NCBI GenBank assembly: GCA_001805125.1
Contig: MHEF01000065.1
Location: 1,911 to 13,447, forward strand
DNA from: Nitrospirae bacterium RBG_13_39_12
GTDB taxonomy: Bacteria > Nitrospirota > Thermodesulfovibrionia > Thermodesulfovibrionales > SM23-35
DNA length: 11,537 bases
Direction of reading: 5' to 3'
The notes under the pieces were generated by a model that worked only from the letters and a program-made list of their open reading frames with translations, did not search any database and was not told the DNA's origin. The position numbers were made by a program, and so were the translations under genes. Of this stretch, positions 1 to 6,380 are shown piece after piece. How positions within the stretch are numbered: the first letter of the stretch is position 1; each line of letters opens with the position of its first letter.

Positions 1-216
1 GAGCGCAAAGGACGTGGTGGCAAATCGGTTTCGATAATAAGCGGTCTACACTTATCCCAGCAGTATAATGAGCAGCTGTTAAAATACTTAAAAACAAACC
101 TCGGTACAGGTGGTACAATTAAAACCGACACACTGGAAATTCAGGGTAATCATCGTAATGCTATCTGTTTTATTTTGCAGAAGATAGGATATCGCCCTAC
201 CCCCTCAGGCAGATAG
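1..216 (+). CDS. yciH: SUI1/YciH family translation factor, 3' part
   Basis: The reading frame is open from base 1 to a TAG at 214-216 and gives 71 C-terminal residues; the start lies outside the window. The sequence carries the SUI1 (eIF1-like) signature: ERKGRGGKSV, then a GL-L tract, the TNLGTGGTIK segment, an IQG-H-R motif and the ending QKIGYRPTPSG. Bacterial YciH proteins are small (about 105-115 residues) homologues of eukaryotic eIF1 that act on the 30S subunit and are proposed to affect initiation fidelity. About two thirds of the protein should therefore be present. The family call is firm. The exact role in this organism is not known, because bacterial YciH is not essential and is poorly studied. 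No intrinsic terminator follows the stop codon. Confidence 0.9.
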   Translation, partial: ERKGRGGKSVSIISGLHLSQQYNEQLLKYLKTNLGTGGTIKTDTLEIQGNHRNAICFILQKIGYRPTPSGR

Positions 217-567
217 TGTTCTTATCAGTCAAGATTCTTTAGCCCATATTATTTATAAATTTTAGAGATGTATATATTATTTAACTCAAAAAATGCAATT
301 TATGGTAGGCATATGTGTAGCAAAAGCTCTTGAGTTCTCCTCAGCGAATCCGCCGGGGCGGACAGCACCTTTGTGCCTACCAGCTTTAAAATCTAACTGC
401 ATTTTTCGGGTTAAGCGGTTTTACCCCAAACATTCCGGGATTCAAAGAAAGAATTCACATCTGTGGATCGAACCCGGAAATATTCGGGCTCTATAAGAGA
501 ACAAGCGGGAATGCTATTTTTCTCTCCGCTTCAAAGGACTTGAAATAATTTTTGTGAATTATCCGGT
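217..567. other. Intergenic region between yciH and PHP gene
   Basis: This 351-nt stretch separates convergent genes. Bases 217-328 are very AT-rich and hold TATATT/TATTAT-like tracts near 271-280 without a convincing -35, plus an AACTCAA (283-289) that is complementary to TTGAGTT at 330-336. Bases 329-505 are the candidate structured RNA. Bases 503-532 contain AAGCGG/CCGCTT (503-508 and 526-531), a 6-bp stem with a 17-nt loop; no T-run follows, so I do not call a terminator. Bases 533-567 are AT-rich with nothing I recognise. Confidence 0.6.
329..505 (-). ncRNA. Candidate structured RNA, possibly 6S RNA
   Basis: This GC-richer island lies in a 351-nt gap without a protein gene. Its ends pair: CTTG plus TTCTC (329-332, 335-339) with GAGAA plus CAAG (497-505), nine pairs with a 2-nt bulge, enclosing about 177 nt, which is the usual 6S size. 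Inner hairpins include 349-353/358-362, 365-368/373-376 and 435-443/470-477. Read on the minus strand, three short stretches run in the same order as in my recollection of E. coli 6S RNA: GAGCCCGAATATTTC (cf. GAGCCGATATTTC), a TTTAAAGCTG tract (cf. TTAAAACTG), and CGGCGGATTCGCTGAGGAGA at the 3' end (cf. CGGCGGCATCTCGGAGAT). 6S RNA binds sigma70 RNA polymerase and mimics open promoter DNA. The strand is uncertain because such rods are nearly self-complementary, and no clear promoter or terminator was found on either strand. It could instead be another structured RNA. Confidence 0.38.
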
Positions 568-1839
568 TTAAAAAAGCATTATCTGCCCTTTGTTCTCTAT
601 TCCATCCACTTTCTTAAAAATACTTACCTTCCCGTATTCTCCGTCAAAACCCGGAGCAATATATACATTCCTGGAGCGCATTCTGGCTATTCCTTCTCTT
701 ATAAAGGGTGTGCTTGCTTCTTCAATATCCTTCAAAGGCACATTCATAAGGATATTGAACTCATTCCCAAGTTTTTCGATAATCTTAAAATAATTACTAT
801 TGACTGCCTTGCTCTTAACTCCAATTTTAAGTGTTTCTGAAATAATTTCTTGAAGTGGGATTATGGAAAAAAAAGGCAGAGCATTTGAAGGTTTGTACCC
901 ATCCTCCCTGTCCGCAAGTTTTTCTACTCTGTGCATAACACCAACCGTCACTCTTTTTCCACAAACAGGACAGAGATAATTATGTTCTATCGTTTCCTTC
1001 GGAGAAAACCTTACATTACAGGCTCTATGACCGTCATAATGATACTTGCCCTCTTCGGGAAAAAATTCAATCGTTCCCGTAAATCCAATCCTTGTCCTGA
1101 TCGCATCAATTATTGTTTTATATGATATTTCGTCATCAAAGATATTTGCCTCACGTCCAAGCTTTTCCGGAGAATGGGCATCTGAATTGGAGATAAGTGT
1201 TATATTATCCAAAGATGAAAGTCTCCAATTCATTGACGGATCCGAGGACAGCCCTGTTTCAACTGCATATACACAGCTTGTCAACTCTCCAAAACACTCT
1301 TCAAGGGAATCAAATCCCGAGCTCGCTCCGAAAACGGAGAAATGAGGTGTCCATGCATGTGCAGGTACAAAAAAAGCTTCAGCAGACGCATCCAGAACAA
1401 TTCTAAACAATTCCTTTGCATCAAGTCCCAGTATCGGTCTTCCATCAGACGAAAGGTTTCCAATCCTGGATAAATCAGAACTTATTCTCGACGCGACAGA
1501 AAAATCAGGGACAAAGATTAGGCTGTGTACCTTTCTAACCCTGCCGTTTTTACTATAGATACAACTTATTTCTGTTGTAAGCATAAAATAGACATCTGAT
1601 CTGCATGAGGTAGGTAAATTGTTAATATTATATTTATGTTTTAATTTAAATAGGTTATTTCCTATAGGTTCAAGTTTATCTTTCAGTTCATCATACCATT
1701 TCGGGTGCGTAAAATCACCTGTTCCAACTACGTTTATCCCTTTAATTTGCGCCCACTTCCACAGGCTTTCCAGAGACATGTTTCTGCTTGTAGCCCTAGA
1801 ATATTTTGAATGTATATGGAGGTCAGCAATAAAACGCAT
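568..1839 (-). CDS. PHP-domain phosphoesterase with zinc ribbon
   Basis: This 423-residue protein matches the family of stand-alone PHP phosphoesterases with a zinc ribbon (COG1379-like; related to the PHP region fused to UvrD-type helicases in some bacteria). The PHP metal motifs are all present: DLHIHS at 6-11, GTGDF at 39-43, Glu90, His105, PAHAW at 159-163 and NSDAH at 218-222, as expected for a multinuclear metal hydrolase. A zinc-binding cluster follows, with His271, Cys274 and a CPVC knuckle at 290-293. The C-terminal 100 residues contain a short helical region around 365-390 that could bind DNA; that is inference. The substrate is unknown; the family is suspected to act on nucleic acids or nucleotides. 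The ATG lies 7 nt past the dedA stop without a recognisable ribosome binding site, so translation may be coupled. It is the last gene of the ihfA unit. Confidence 0.87.
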   Translation of the reverse strand: MRFIADLHIHSKYSRATSRNMSLESLWKWAQIKGINVVGTGDFTHPKWYDELKDKLEPIGNNLFKLKHKYNINNLPTSCRSDVYFMLTTEISCIYSKNGRVRKVHSLIFVPDFSVASRISSDLSRIGNLSSDGRPILGLDAKELFRIVLDASAEAFFVPAHAWTPHFSVFGASSGFDSLEECFGELTSCVYAVETGLSSDPSMNWRLSSLDNITLISNSDAHSPEKLGREANIFDDEISYKTIIDAIRTRIGFTGTIEFFPEEGKYHYDGHRACNVRFSPKETIEHNYLCPVCGKRVTVGVMHRVEKLADREDGYKPSNALPFFSIIPLQEIISETLKIGVKSKAVNSNYFKIIEKLGNEFNILMNVPLKDIEEASTPFIREGIARMRSRNVYIAPGFDGEYGKVSIFKKVDGIENKGQIMLF

Positions 1840-1846
1840 GCGTTAT

Positions 1847-2455
1847 TTAAGTTATAGGATTTTGTTTTCTTTTTTGCCAGAATACATATATTGTTACCAA
1901 AAGAATACACCCTATTATTATGTATATGCTCCACTGCTTGCTCATTTCTATCATCTTTTCCTTGTTGTTGCCTACAAAATAACCTATATATGCCAGTATA
2001 CCCACCCATATACCAGCACCGAAAGCGGTATAAAAACAAAATTTTCCTAAATTCATTCTGCATAAACCTGCAGGAAATGATATATAGTGCCTTACACCTA
2101 AAATAAGCCTTCCTATAAACGTACTAATATTTCCATGCTTTAGAAAATATTTTTCTCCCTTCGTAAAATGTCTTTCTGAAATACCAAAATATTTTCCATA
2201 TTTAAGTATGAACGGCCTTCCTAAATATACTGCAACTGCATAATTGAAAAGAGCACCAAGCAAACTGCCCAATGTACCTGATAGTACCACACCTGTCCAA
2301 CTCATCTTGCTCTGAGAAATAAGATAGCCGGCAGGAGGTATTACGAGTTCAGAAGGAAGAGGGATAAATGTGCTTTCGATAAACATCAAAAAAATAATAC
2401 CAGGATAACCCATAACACCGATCGTATTAATAAGCCAATTTAAAAAAGTGTACAT
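1847..2455 (-). CDS. DedA family membrane protein
   Basis: The 202-residue product is an integral inner-membrane protein of the DedA/SNARE-associated (VTT) family. Family marks are the re-entrant segment ESTFIPLPSE at 27-36, the glycine-rich stretch SGTLGSLLGALFNY at 59-72, and the motif FIGRLILGVRHYISFPAG at 113-130 with Arg116 and Arg122. Hydrophobic spans lie near 12-32, 55-77, 138-162 and 176-193. DedA proteins are linked to lipid carrier recycling (undecaprenyl phosphate, phosphatidylethanolamine), membrane potential and polymyxin tolerance; which lipid this one moves cannot be told. I use the ATG at 2453-2455. The same frame stays open to an ATG at 2513-2515, but that extension would translate the tRNA gene and is spurious. 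A weak AAGAAAGAG lies just upstream. The tRNA 3' end is only 15 nt before the start. Confidence 0.9.
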   Translation of the reverse strand: MYTFLNWLINTIGVMGYPGIIFLMFIESTFIPLPSELVIPPAGYLISQSKMSWTGVVLSGTLGSLLGALFNYAVAVYLGRPFILKYGKYFGISERHFTKGEKYFLKHGNISTFIGRLILGVRHYISFPAGLCRMNLGKFCFYTAFGAGIWVGILAYIGYFVGNNKEKMIEMSKQWSIYIIIGCILLVTIYVFWQKRKQNPIT

Positions 2456-2470
2456 CACAAGCTCTTTCTT

Positions 2471-2547
2471 TGGTCGGGGCGAGCAGATTTGAACTGCCGA
2501 CCACTCACACCCCAAGCGAGTGCGCTACCAGGCTGCGCTACGCCCCG
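2471..2547 (-). tRNA. tRNA-Pro(GGG)
   Basis: The minus strand folds into a complete 77-nt cloverleaf. The acceptor stem is CGGGGCG/CGCCCCG, the D stem GCGC/GCGC with an AGCCTGGTA loop, and the anticodon stem CTCGC/GTGAG (one G-U pair) with loop TTGGGGT, which places GGG at the anticodon. The variable loop is TGGTC, and the T arm is GGCAG/CTGCT around TTCAAAT. The discriminator A and the CCA end are encoded (2471-2474). It reads CCC/CCU proline codons. The gene sits 14 nt after the merR-type stop and 15 nt before dedA, so it must be cut from a longer message, presumably by RNase P and a 3' nuclease. Confidence 0.96.
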
Positions 2548-2561
2548 ATATTTTATGATTT

Positions 2562-2954
2562 TTACTGAAGTTGACTCAGTATTTCTCTGAGCCTTTTTTT
2601 GAAATGCTCGATTGCTCGGGCAGGGTTACGATTTATAGTCTTCTTTAAATCTTTTTCAGGTCCGGTTTCAACATCTGCAGCCCCGAGTCCAAGTCTTTTT
2701 CTGACACCCTCTATTGTATACCTTTCCTGATATAAAAGCCTTCTGATATTAAGCAGGAGTTCAACATCTTTTTTTATGTAAATCCTCTGGCCTGATTTGT
2801 TTTTTCTGGGTTTTAGGAAAGAAAATTCAGTCTCCCAGTATCTTAAGACATAAGGTTCAACATCAATGATCTTACTGACCTCTCCTATTTTATAGAAAAG
2901 TTTATCCGGATATGGTATGTAAGACTTAAGTCGCTCTGTAGCGGATTTATGCAT
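2562..2954 (-). CDS. MerR-type transcriptional regulator
   Basis: This is a 130-residue protein with an N-terminal MerR-type winged helix-turn-helix: YKIGEVSKIIDVEPYVLRYWE at 21-41 (first helices with the RYWE turn), the wing GQRIYIKKDVE at 55-65, and the second helical pair LLYQERYTIEGVRKRL at 73-88. The C-terminal 40 residues are charged and probably a short dimerisation helix; there are no cysteines, so a metal-sensing role of the classic MerR kind is unlikely. The ATG overlaps the 3' end of ihfA by 8 nt, which implies translational coupling. A small MerR gene directly after ihfA and before tRNA-Pro is an arrangement I know from deltaproteobacteria. Its target genes are not known. Confidence 0.9.
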   Translation of the reverse strand: MHKSATERLKSYIPYPDKLFYKIGEVSKIIDVEPYVLRYWETEFSFLKPRKNKSGQRIYIKKDVELLLNIRRLLYQERYTIEGVRKRLGLGAADVETGPEKDLKKTINRNPARAIEHFKKRLREILSQLQ

Positions 2955-3231
2955 TTCGTTTTTCTATACTTGACTTCAATTGATTACTGACCCTGAATGT
3001 GATAACCTTTCTTGGAATTATTTCAAGGTCATTACCGGTCTTGGGATTCCTGCCTCTCCTCGCTTTCTTCTGCCTGACATTGAAAGTGCCGAATCCTGAT
3101 ATTTTAACCGATTCACCTTCTACAAATGTCTGCTTCATCGTTTCAAAGAGTACTTCTACTATTTCCAGAGCCTCTTTTTTAGAAAGTCCTATTTTCTCAA
3201 AGATTCTGTCTACTAAATCTGCTTTTGTCAT
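2947..3231 (-). CDS. ihfA: Integration host factor alpha / HU-family protein
   Basis: The 94-residue product has the full HU/IHF fold: MTKADLVDRIFEKIGLSKKEA at the N terminus, the KISGFGTF beta turn at 43-50, and the DNA-intercalating arm RRGRNPKTG at 58-66 with Pro63 at its tip, then RKVITFRVSNQLK. The arm and the N terminus match IHF alpha better than HU, though the two cannot be separated with certainty without a tree. IHF bends DNA sharply and serves in recombination, replication and sigma54 promoter activation. The start is supported by a GGGGGA ribosome binding site 4 nt upstream. It is the first gene after the consensus promoter at 3256-3284 and overlaps the MerR-type gene. The beta subunit gene is not in the window. 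Confidence 0.9.
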   Translation of the reverse strand: MTKADLVDRIFEKIGLSKKEALEIVEVLFETMKQTFVEGESVKISGFGTFNVRQKKARRGRNPKTGNDLEIIPRKVITFRVSNQLKSSIEKRNA

Positions 3232-3255
3232 TATTCCCCCGCTATGATTTTTTTA

Positions 3256-3284
3256 ATTATATTAAGGACATATGCTATTGTCAA
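3256..3284 (-). promoter_or_regulatory. Consensus sigma70 promoter for the ihfA unit
   Basis: On the minus strand a perfect TTGACA (3279-3284) is followed after exactly 17 nt by a perfect TATAAT (3256-3261). Transcription would start near 3249, giving a leader of about 18 nt before the ihfA ATG at 3231, with GGGGGA as ribosome binding site. This is the strongest promoter-like sequence in the window and would serve ihfA, the MerR-type gene, tRNA-Pro, dedA and the PHP gene. Confidence 0.88.
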
Positions 3285-3370
3285 GAAGAAATTAGTTGAG
3301 GAAGCTTTCCAGCATCATTTTTTTTGACTTTCAGGTCTGCTCAAATCAGATAATTAATGAAGCCCTAATA

Positions 3371-4441
3371 CTACTTAATATAGCCCTCAACCAAAATATC
3401 TTCGCCAATTCTCTTTATTTTTAAAGCACTTATCTTATAAGCCTCTTCAAGTTTTCTATATGATTTTCCACCCACAGATGGAAAAGAATCTTTCCCTCCG
3501 ATAATCTTGGGCGAAATAAAAAACATTATCTTATCAACAATTCCGTCTTCGAGTACATGTGCATTCAGGGAAGACCCTCCTTCTATAATTACGGATGTTA
3601 TTTCCATTTTACCAAGTTTTTCCATCAGCAAATTAAGATCAATCTTTTCTTTGAAATAAATTATTTTTGCACCTGATTTTTCAAGATAGCTTGCTTTTGA
3701 ATTATCTACTTTTGTAACGATGATTGTTTCTGGTGGTATCTTAAGAATTTTTGCGTTCAGCGGAATCTCGAGGTAAGGATCAATAACAATCCTTTGAGGA
3801 TTCCTGCCACCTGTTACCCTCTTTGTAAGTTGAGGGTCATCAGCCTTTACCGTACCGATAGCAGTCATTATTGCGTCAACATGGCTCCTTTGTCTGTGCA
3901 CCATTCTTCTTGCTTTCTCCCCTGTTATCCATTTTGACTGACCTTCAGGTGTTGCAATTTTTCCATCGAGAGTCATGGCAATTTTAAGTGTTACAAATGG
4001 TTTTTGGGTAGTTATGTATTTTATATAAGATTCATTAAGTCTTTTAGCATCTTCTTCAAGAACACCTGATTTAACTGATATCCCCTCTTTCTGTAGTTCC
4101 AAGATTCCTCTGCCTGAAACTTTTGGATTTGGGTCTCTCATTCCGATAACTACTTCTTTTATTCCTGCATTAATAATAATTTTTGTGCATGGAGGGGTTC
4201 TTTTCTCTGTATGGCAGCATGGTTCCAGACTTACAAAAAGCTTGGAGCCATTAGCATTATATCCTGCTTTTTCTATCGCAAGGACTTCAGCATGAGGAGT
4301 CCCGGGTCTTCTATGAAAATCCTCTGATATTATATCTCCGTTCTTAACAATTATAGCACCTACCATCGGATTAGGACTTGTCATACCCTGCGCCTTTGCT
4401 GCCAGTCTGATTGCTCGCTTTATATAATATTCATCAGTCAT
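3371..4441 (-). CDS. ribD: Bifunctional riboflavin deaminase/reductase RibD
   Basis: RibD catalyses two successive steps of riboflavin synthesis: deamination of the GTP-derived diaminopyrimidine and NADPH-dependent reduction of its ribose side chain. From the chosen ATG (4439-4441, 356 residues) the deaminase domain covers about 1-145 with zinc ligands in HAEV (His50, Glu52), PCC (Cys75) and TPPC (Cys85), close to the E. coli positions. The reductase domain follows, with LKIAMTLDGKIA, SKWITGEKAR, IGTVKADDPQLT and VIIEGGSSLN. The protein start MTDEYY matches MQDEYY of E. coli RibD, which is why I prefer it to an in-frame ATG 18 nt upstream (4457-4459). Neither start has a clear ribosome binding site. 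No other rib gene lies nearby, so the pathway is split up. No FMN riboswitch is seen in the short upstream region. Confidence 0.95.
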   Translation of the reverse strand: MTDEYYIKRAIRLAAKAQGMTSPNPMVGAIIVKNGDIISEDFHRRPGTPHAEVLAIEKAGYNANGSKLFVSLEPCCHTEKRTPPCTKIIINAGIKEVVIGMRDPNPKVSGRGILELQKEGISVKSGVLEEDAKRLNESYIKYITTQKPFVTLKIAMTLDGKIATPEGQSKWITGEKARRMVHRQRSHVDAIMTAIGTVKADDPQLTKRVTGGRNPQRIVIDPYLEIPLNAKILKIPPETIIVTKVDNSKASYLEKSGAKIIYFKEKIDLNLLMEKLGKMEITSVIIEGGSSLNAHVLEDGIVDKIMFFISPKIIGGKDSFPSVGGKSYRKLEEAYKISALKIKRIGEDILVEGYIK

Positions 4442-4540
4442 GAATAGATAGAATAGCATAAAAAAGGGATTTAAAATATGGATAGTAATTTCGATTATGA
4501 CACATTTAAGTTCTTATTCCTCACCATTTTTTAATTAATT

Positions 4541-4561
4541 TGATACAATTTTTGATATAAT
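4541..4561 (+). promoter_or_regulatory. Two overlapping extended -10 promoters
   Basis: Two extended -10 elements of the TGnTAnnnT kind lie 12 bp apart in the plus direction: TGATACAAT at 4541-4549 and TGATATAAT at 4553-4561. Neither has a good -35. The upstream one would start transcription near 4556 and keep the whole AAGGAGGG ribosome binding site (4567-4574). The downstream one would start near 4568, inside that site. They would drive the DUF948-ytxH-hypA unit. This is a sequence-based prediction. Confidence 0.5.
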
Positions 4562-4577
4562 AGCGCAAGGAGGGAAA

Positions 4578-4967
4578 ATGAACCAGATATGGGTGGGATT
4601 AATAGCAATTGCAGTAACTGTAACTGCCGGTTTTATTATTTTACTTATTATTGAACTCAAAAAAACGGTTCACTCTTTAAGAGATTTTATAGTAACAACA
4701 GAGGAAACTATCAAACCTACAATGGAGGAAATCCAGCAGACTCTTAAAAGCATACGGAGTGTATCTGATGATGTAAACAGTATAACATCTAACATCAAGG
4801 AATTATCAGGCACGGTAAGGGATGTCGGACAAAATATAAGTGTAGTCAGCAATTTAATTGGGGATATAACTTCATCAACAAAGGCAACGGCTTCAGGATT
4901 AAAGGTCGGGATAAAGACTGCTCTTGGGGTCTTATTGAAAAATCTATTCACTAAGAAAGGAGGCTGA
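4578..4967 (+). CDS. DUF948-like membrane-anchored protein
   Basis: The 129-residue protein starts with one transmembrane helix (about residues 5-27: WVGLIAIAVTVTAGFIILLI) followed by a long amphipathic, probably coiled-coil segment (30-105) rich in T, S, I, V and acidic residues. The heptad-like stretch TMEEIQQTLKSIRSVSDDVN and the helix repeats after it are typical of the DUF948 family, which somewhat resembles the signalling helices of chemoreceptors. The C terminus is short and basic (KKNLFTKKGG-like end). The function is unknown; such proteins are often paired with YtxH-family proteins, as here. A strong AAGGAGGG ribosome binding site precedes the ATG. The gap to the next gene is 2 nt, so the two are almost certainly made together. 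Confidence 0.8.
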   Translation: MNQIWVGLIAIAVTVTAGFIILLIIELKKTVHSLRDFIVTTEETIKPTMEEIQQTLKSIRSVSDDVNSITSNIKELSGTVRDVGQNISVVSNLIGDITSSTKATASGLKVGIKTALGVLLKNLFTKKGG

Positions 4968-4969
4968 AA

Positions 4970-5281
4970 ATGAAAGAGGAATACGGATACAGTTCAGGCA
5001 GTATTTTTCTTTCCTTTCTACTCGGAGGTATTGTGGGTGCAGGTTTTGCTTTGCTTTTTGCTCCCAAATCCGGAACTGAAACAAGGCAGAAGATAAAAGA
5101 TTTAACTGAAGATGCTAAGGGTAAAGCAAAAAGCTATTTCGAAGATGTAAAAGGTAAAGTAGCCGAAGGGATAGATAAGGGAAAAGGTCTTTATAAGGAG
5201 AAAAAATCCTTGATATCAACTGCTATTGAGGCCGGCAAAGAAGCTTACGAGAAAGAAAAAGAACAACTATCAGCAGAATAG
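4970..5281 (+). CDS. YtxH-like membrane protein
   Basis: This 103-residue protein carries the YtxH family pattern: a short N-terminal tail, one glycine-rich membrane helix (about 12-31, FLSFLLGGIVGAGFALLFA) ending in the signature APKSGTETRQKIKD, and a long, highly charged helical tail with repeated K-G-K and E-K units that should lie in the cytoplasm. The family is associated with general stress in Firmicutes but has no known biochemical activity. An AAAGGAGG ribosome binding site lies inside the end of the preceding gene. Its TAG stop is followed after a single base by the hypA ATG. Confidence 0.83.
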   Translation: MKEEYGYSSGSIFLSFLLGGIVGAGFALLFAPKSGTETRQKIKDLTEDAKGKAKSYFEDVKGKVAEGIDKGKGLYKEKKSLISTAIEAGKEAYEKEKEQLSAE

Positions 5282-5282
5282 G

Positions 5283-5627
5283 ATGCATGAGGTTTCTATT
5301 GCCCTCAGCTTACTTGACGTTGCTGAAAAACATTGTAAAAAAGAAGGATATGAGGGCATTGAATCAATAGGAGTTAAGATAGGAAAGGCTTCGGGTATAA
5401 TGTCCGATGCACTTCTTTTTGCTTTTGATGCTGTAAAGATCGGCACTATCGCAGAAAAGGCACACCTTATTATAGACGAAATTCCTGTTACCGGTTTTTG
5501 TAAAAACTGCAATAATAATTTTTCTGTTGAAGAAATGTACATTTTATGCTGCCCGAAATGTGGAGGGACTGAATTCACTTTAGAAACAGGGCGTGAACTG
5601 GACATAACCGAAATGGAGGTATTCTAA
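5283..5627 (+). CDS. hypA: Hydrogenase/nickel maturation protein HypA
   Basis: HypA brings nickel to the large subunit of [NiFe]-hydrogenase together with HypB. The 114-residue protein begins MHEVSIA, with the conserved nickel ligand His2 next to Glu3, and has a zinc domain formed by CKNC (about 72-75) and CCPKC (about 88-92). I choose the ATG at 5283-5285 because His2 must follow the initiating Met; an upstream ATG at 5226 in the same frame lies inside ytxH and would bury it. No ribosome binding site is visible, and the ATG comes one base after the ytxH stop, so re-initiation by the same ribosomes is likely. HypB follows after 102 nt. Confidence 0.95.
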   Translation: MHEVSIALSLLDVAEKHCKKEGYEGIESIGVKIGKASGIMSDALLFAFDAVKIGTIAEKAHLIIDEIPVTGFCKNCNNNFSVEEMYILCCPKCGGTEFTLETGRELDITEMEVF

Positions 5628-5640
5628 TAAAACATTTCGG
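5608..5640 (+). other. Inverted repeat over the hypA stop codon
   Basis: CCGAAATG (5608-5615) is perfectly complementary to CATTTCGG (5633-5640) with 17 nt between, so the hypA stop codon lies in the loop. The second arm can instead pair with GAAATG just after it (CATTT/AAATG, 5633-5645), giving a rival hairpin. No T-run follows, so this is not an intrinsic terminator. It may protect or punctuate the transcript between hypA and hypB, which is inference. Confidence 0.35.
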
Positions 5641-5729
5641 AAATGAAAAATAACTTCTAACAATACAAGATGGAGCTGGAATCAGGAAGGGTTATATATC
5701 AAGAATAGTTCGAAAGGAGGTCTATCAGG

Positions 5730-6380
5730 GTGAAGGTTAAGGTTGTAACACGTATTCTTGAGGCAAATGACAGGATTGCAGTTGAAAACAGGAAGCTGTT
5801 TGATGATGCAGGTGTTTATGTTGTCAACCTCATGAGTGCGCCCGGGGCAGGCAAAACATCCCTTATTGAACAGACTATTAAGAAACTTCATACCAAGCTG
5901 GCGGTAGGTGTTATTGAAGGCGACATTTCCGGCACTGACGATGCACAAAGGATAGAAAATCTCGGCATCCCTGTAGTTCAGATAAACACAGGTAGCGCGT
6001 GTCACCTTGATGCAAATATGATTAATGAGGTTATCCCTGATTTACCTCTTGAAAACATTGCTCTTCTGATTATAGAGAATGTTGGAAATCTAGTCTGTCC
6101 TGCTGAGTTCAAGGTCGGCGAAAACATGAAAGCAATGATTCTCAGCATAACAGAGGGAGATGATAAGCCTCTCAAGTATCCATTGATGTTTCAAGAATCC
6201 TCAGTGCTTATTCTGAACAAGATTGACCTGTTACCTTATACAAATGCGAATATGGAAAAGATTAAAAAGGATTCTTTGTCTCTTAACCCTTCAATGAAGA
6301 TTTTCGAGGTTTCGTGTACAACAGGCGAAGGAATTGATGAATGGACTGAGTGGCTACAGTCAACAGCAACTCAATCCTAA
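5730..6380 (+). CDS. hypB: Hydrogenase nickel incorporation GTPase HypB
   Basis: HypB is a SIMIBI-class GTPase that supports nickel insertion into [NiFe]-hydrogenase. The 216-residue protein has the P loop SAPGAGKTS at 36-44, the switch segment EGDISGTDDAQRI at 63-75, the metal-site residues GSACHLD (Cys91, His92) and LVCPAEF (Cys123) at the dimer interface, and the guanine specificity motif NKID at 163-166. It starts with GTG at 5730-5732, preceded by AAAGGAGG at 5713-5720. The N terminus has neither the CxxCGC-type nickel site of E. coli HypB nor the histidine-rich storage stretch of some others, so only the G-domain site should bind metal. The next gene, hypF, is 216 nt away. Confidence 0.95.
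   Translation: MKVKVVTRILEANDRIAVENRKLFDDAGVYVVNLMSAPGAGKTSLIEQTIKKLHTKLAVGVIEGDISGTDDAQRIENLGIPVVQINTGSACHLDANMINEVIPDLPLENIALLIIENVGNLVCPAEFKVGENMKAMILSITEGDDKPLKYPLMFQESSVLILNKIDLLPYTNANMEKIKKDSLSLNPSMKIFEVSCTTGEGIDEWTEWLQSTATQS

Noticed and set aside
466..477. T-loop-like GGGTTCGATCC on the minus strand, suggesting a tRNA or tmRNA end
   Set aside because: The flanks do not form a 5-bp T stem, there is no acceptor stem or CCA end, and no tmRNA tag sequence is present.
293..496. 67-codon plus-strand frame in the yciH-PHP gap
   Set aside because: It lies over the structured region, has no ribosome binding site and its composition does not look like a protein.
503..531. Intrinsic terminator with the AAGCGG/CCGCTT stem
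   Set aside because: The loop is long and no T-run follows on either strand.
2456..2515. N-terminal extension of the DedA frame up to 2515
   Set aside because: It would translate most of the tRNA-Pro gene; the family start fits the ATG at 2453-2455.
4442..4577. FMN riboswitch ahead of ribD
   Set aside because: None of the conserved RFN blocks is visible and the region is too short once the divergent promoters are accounted for.
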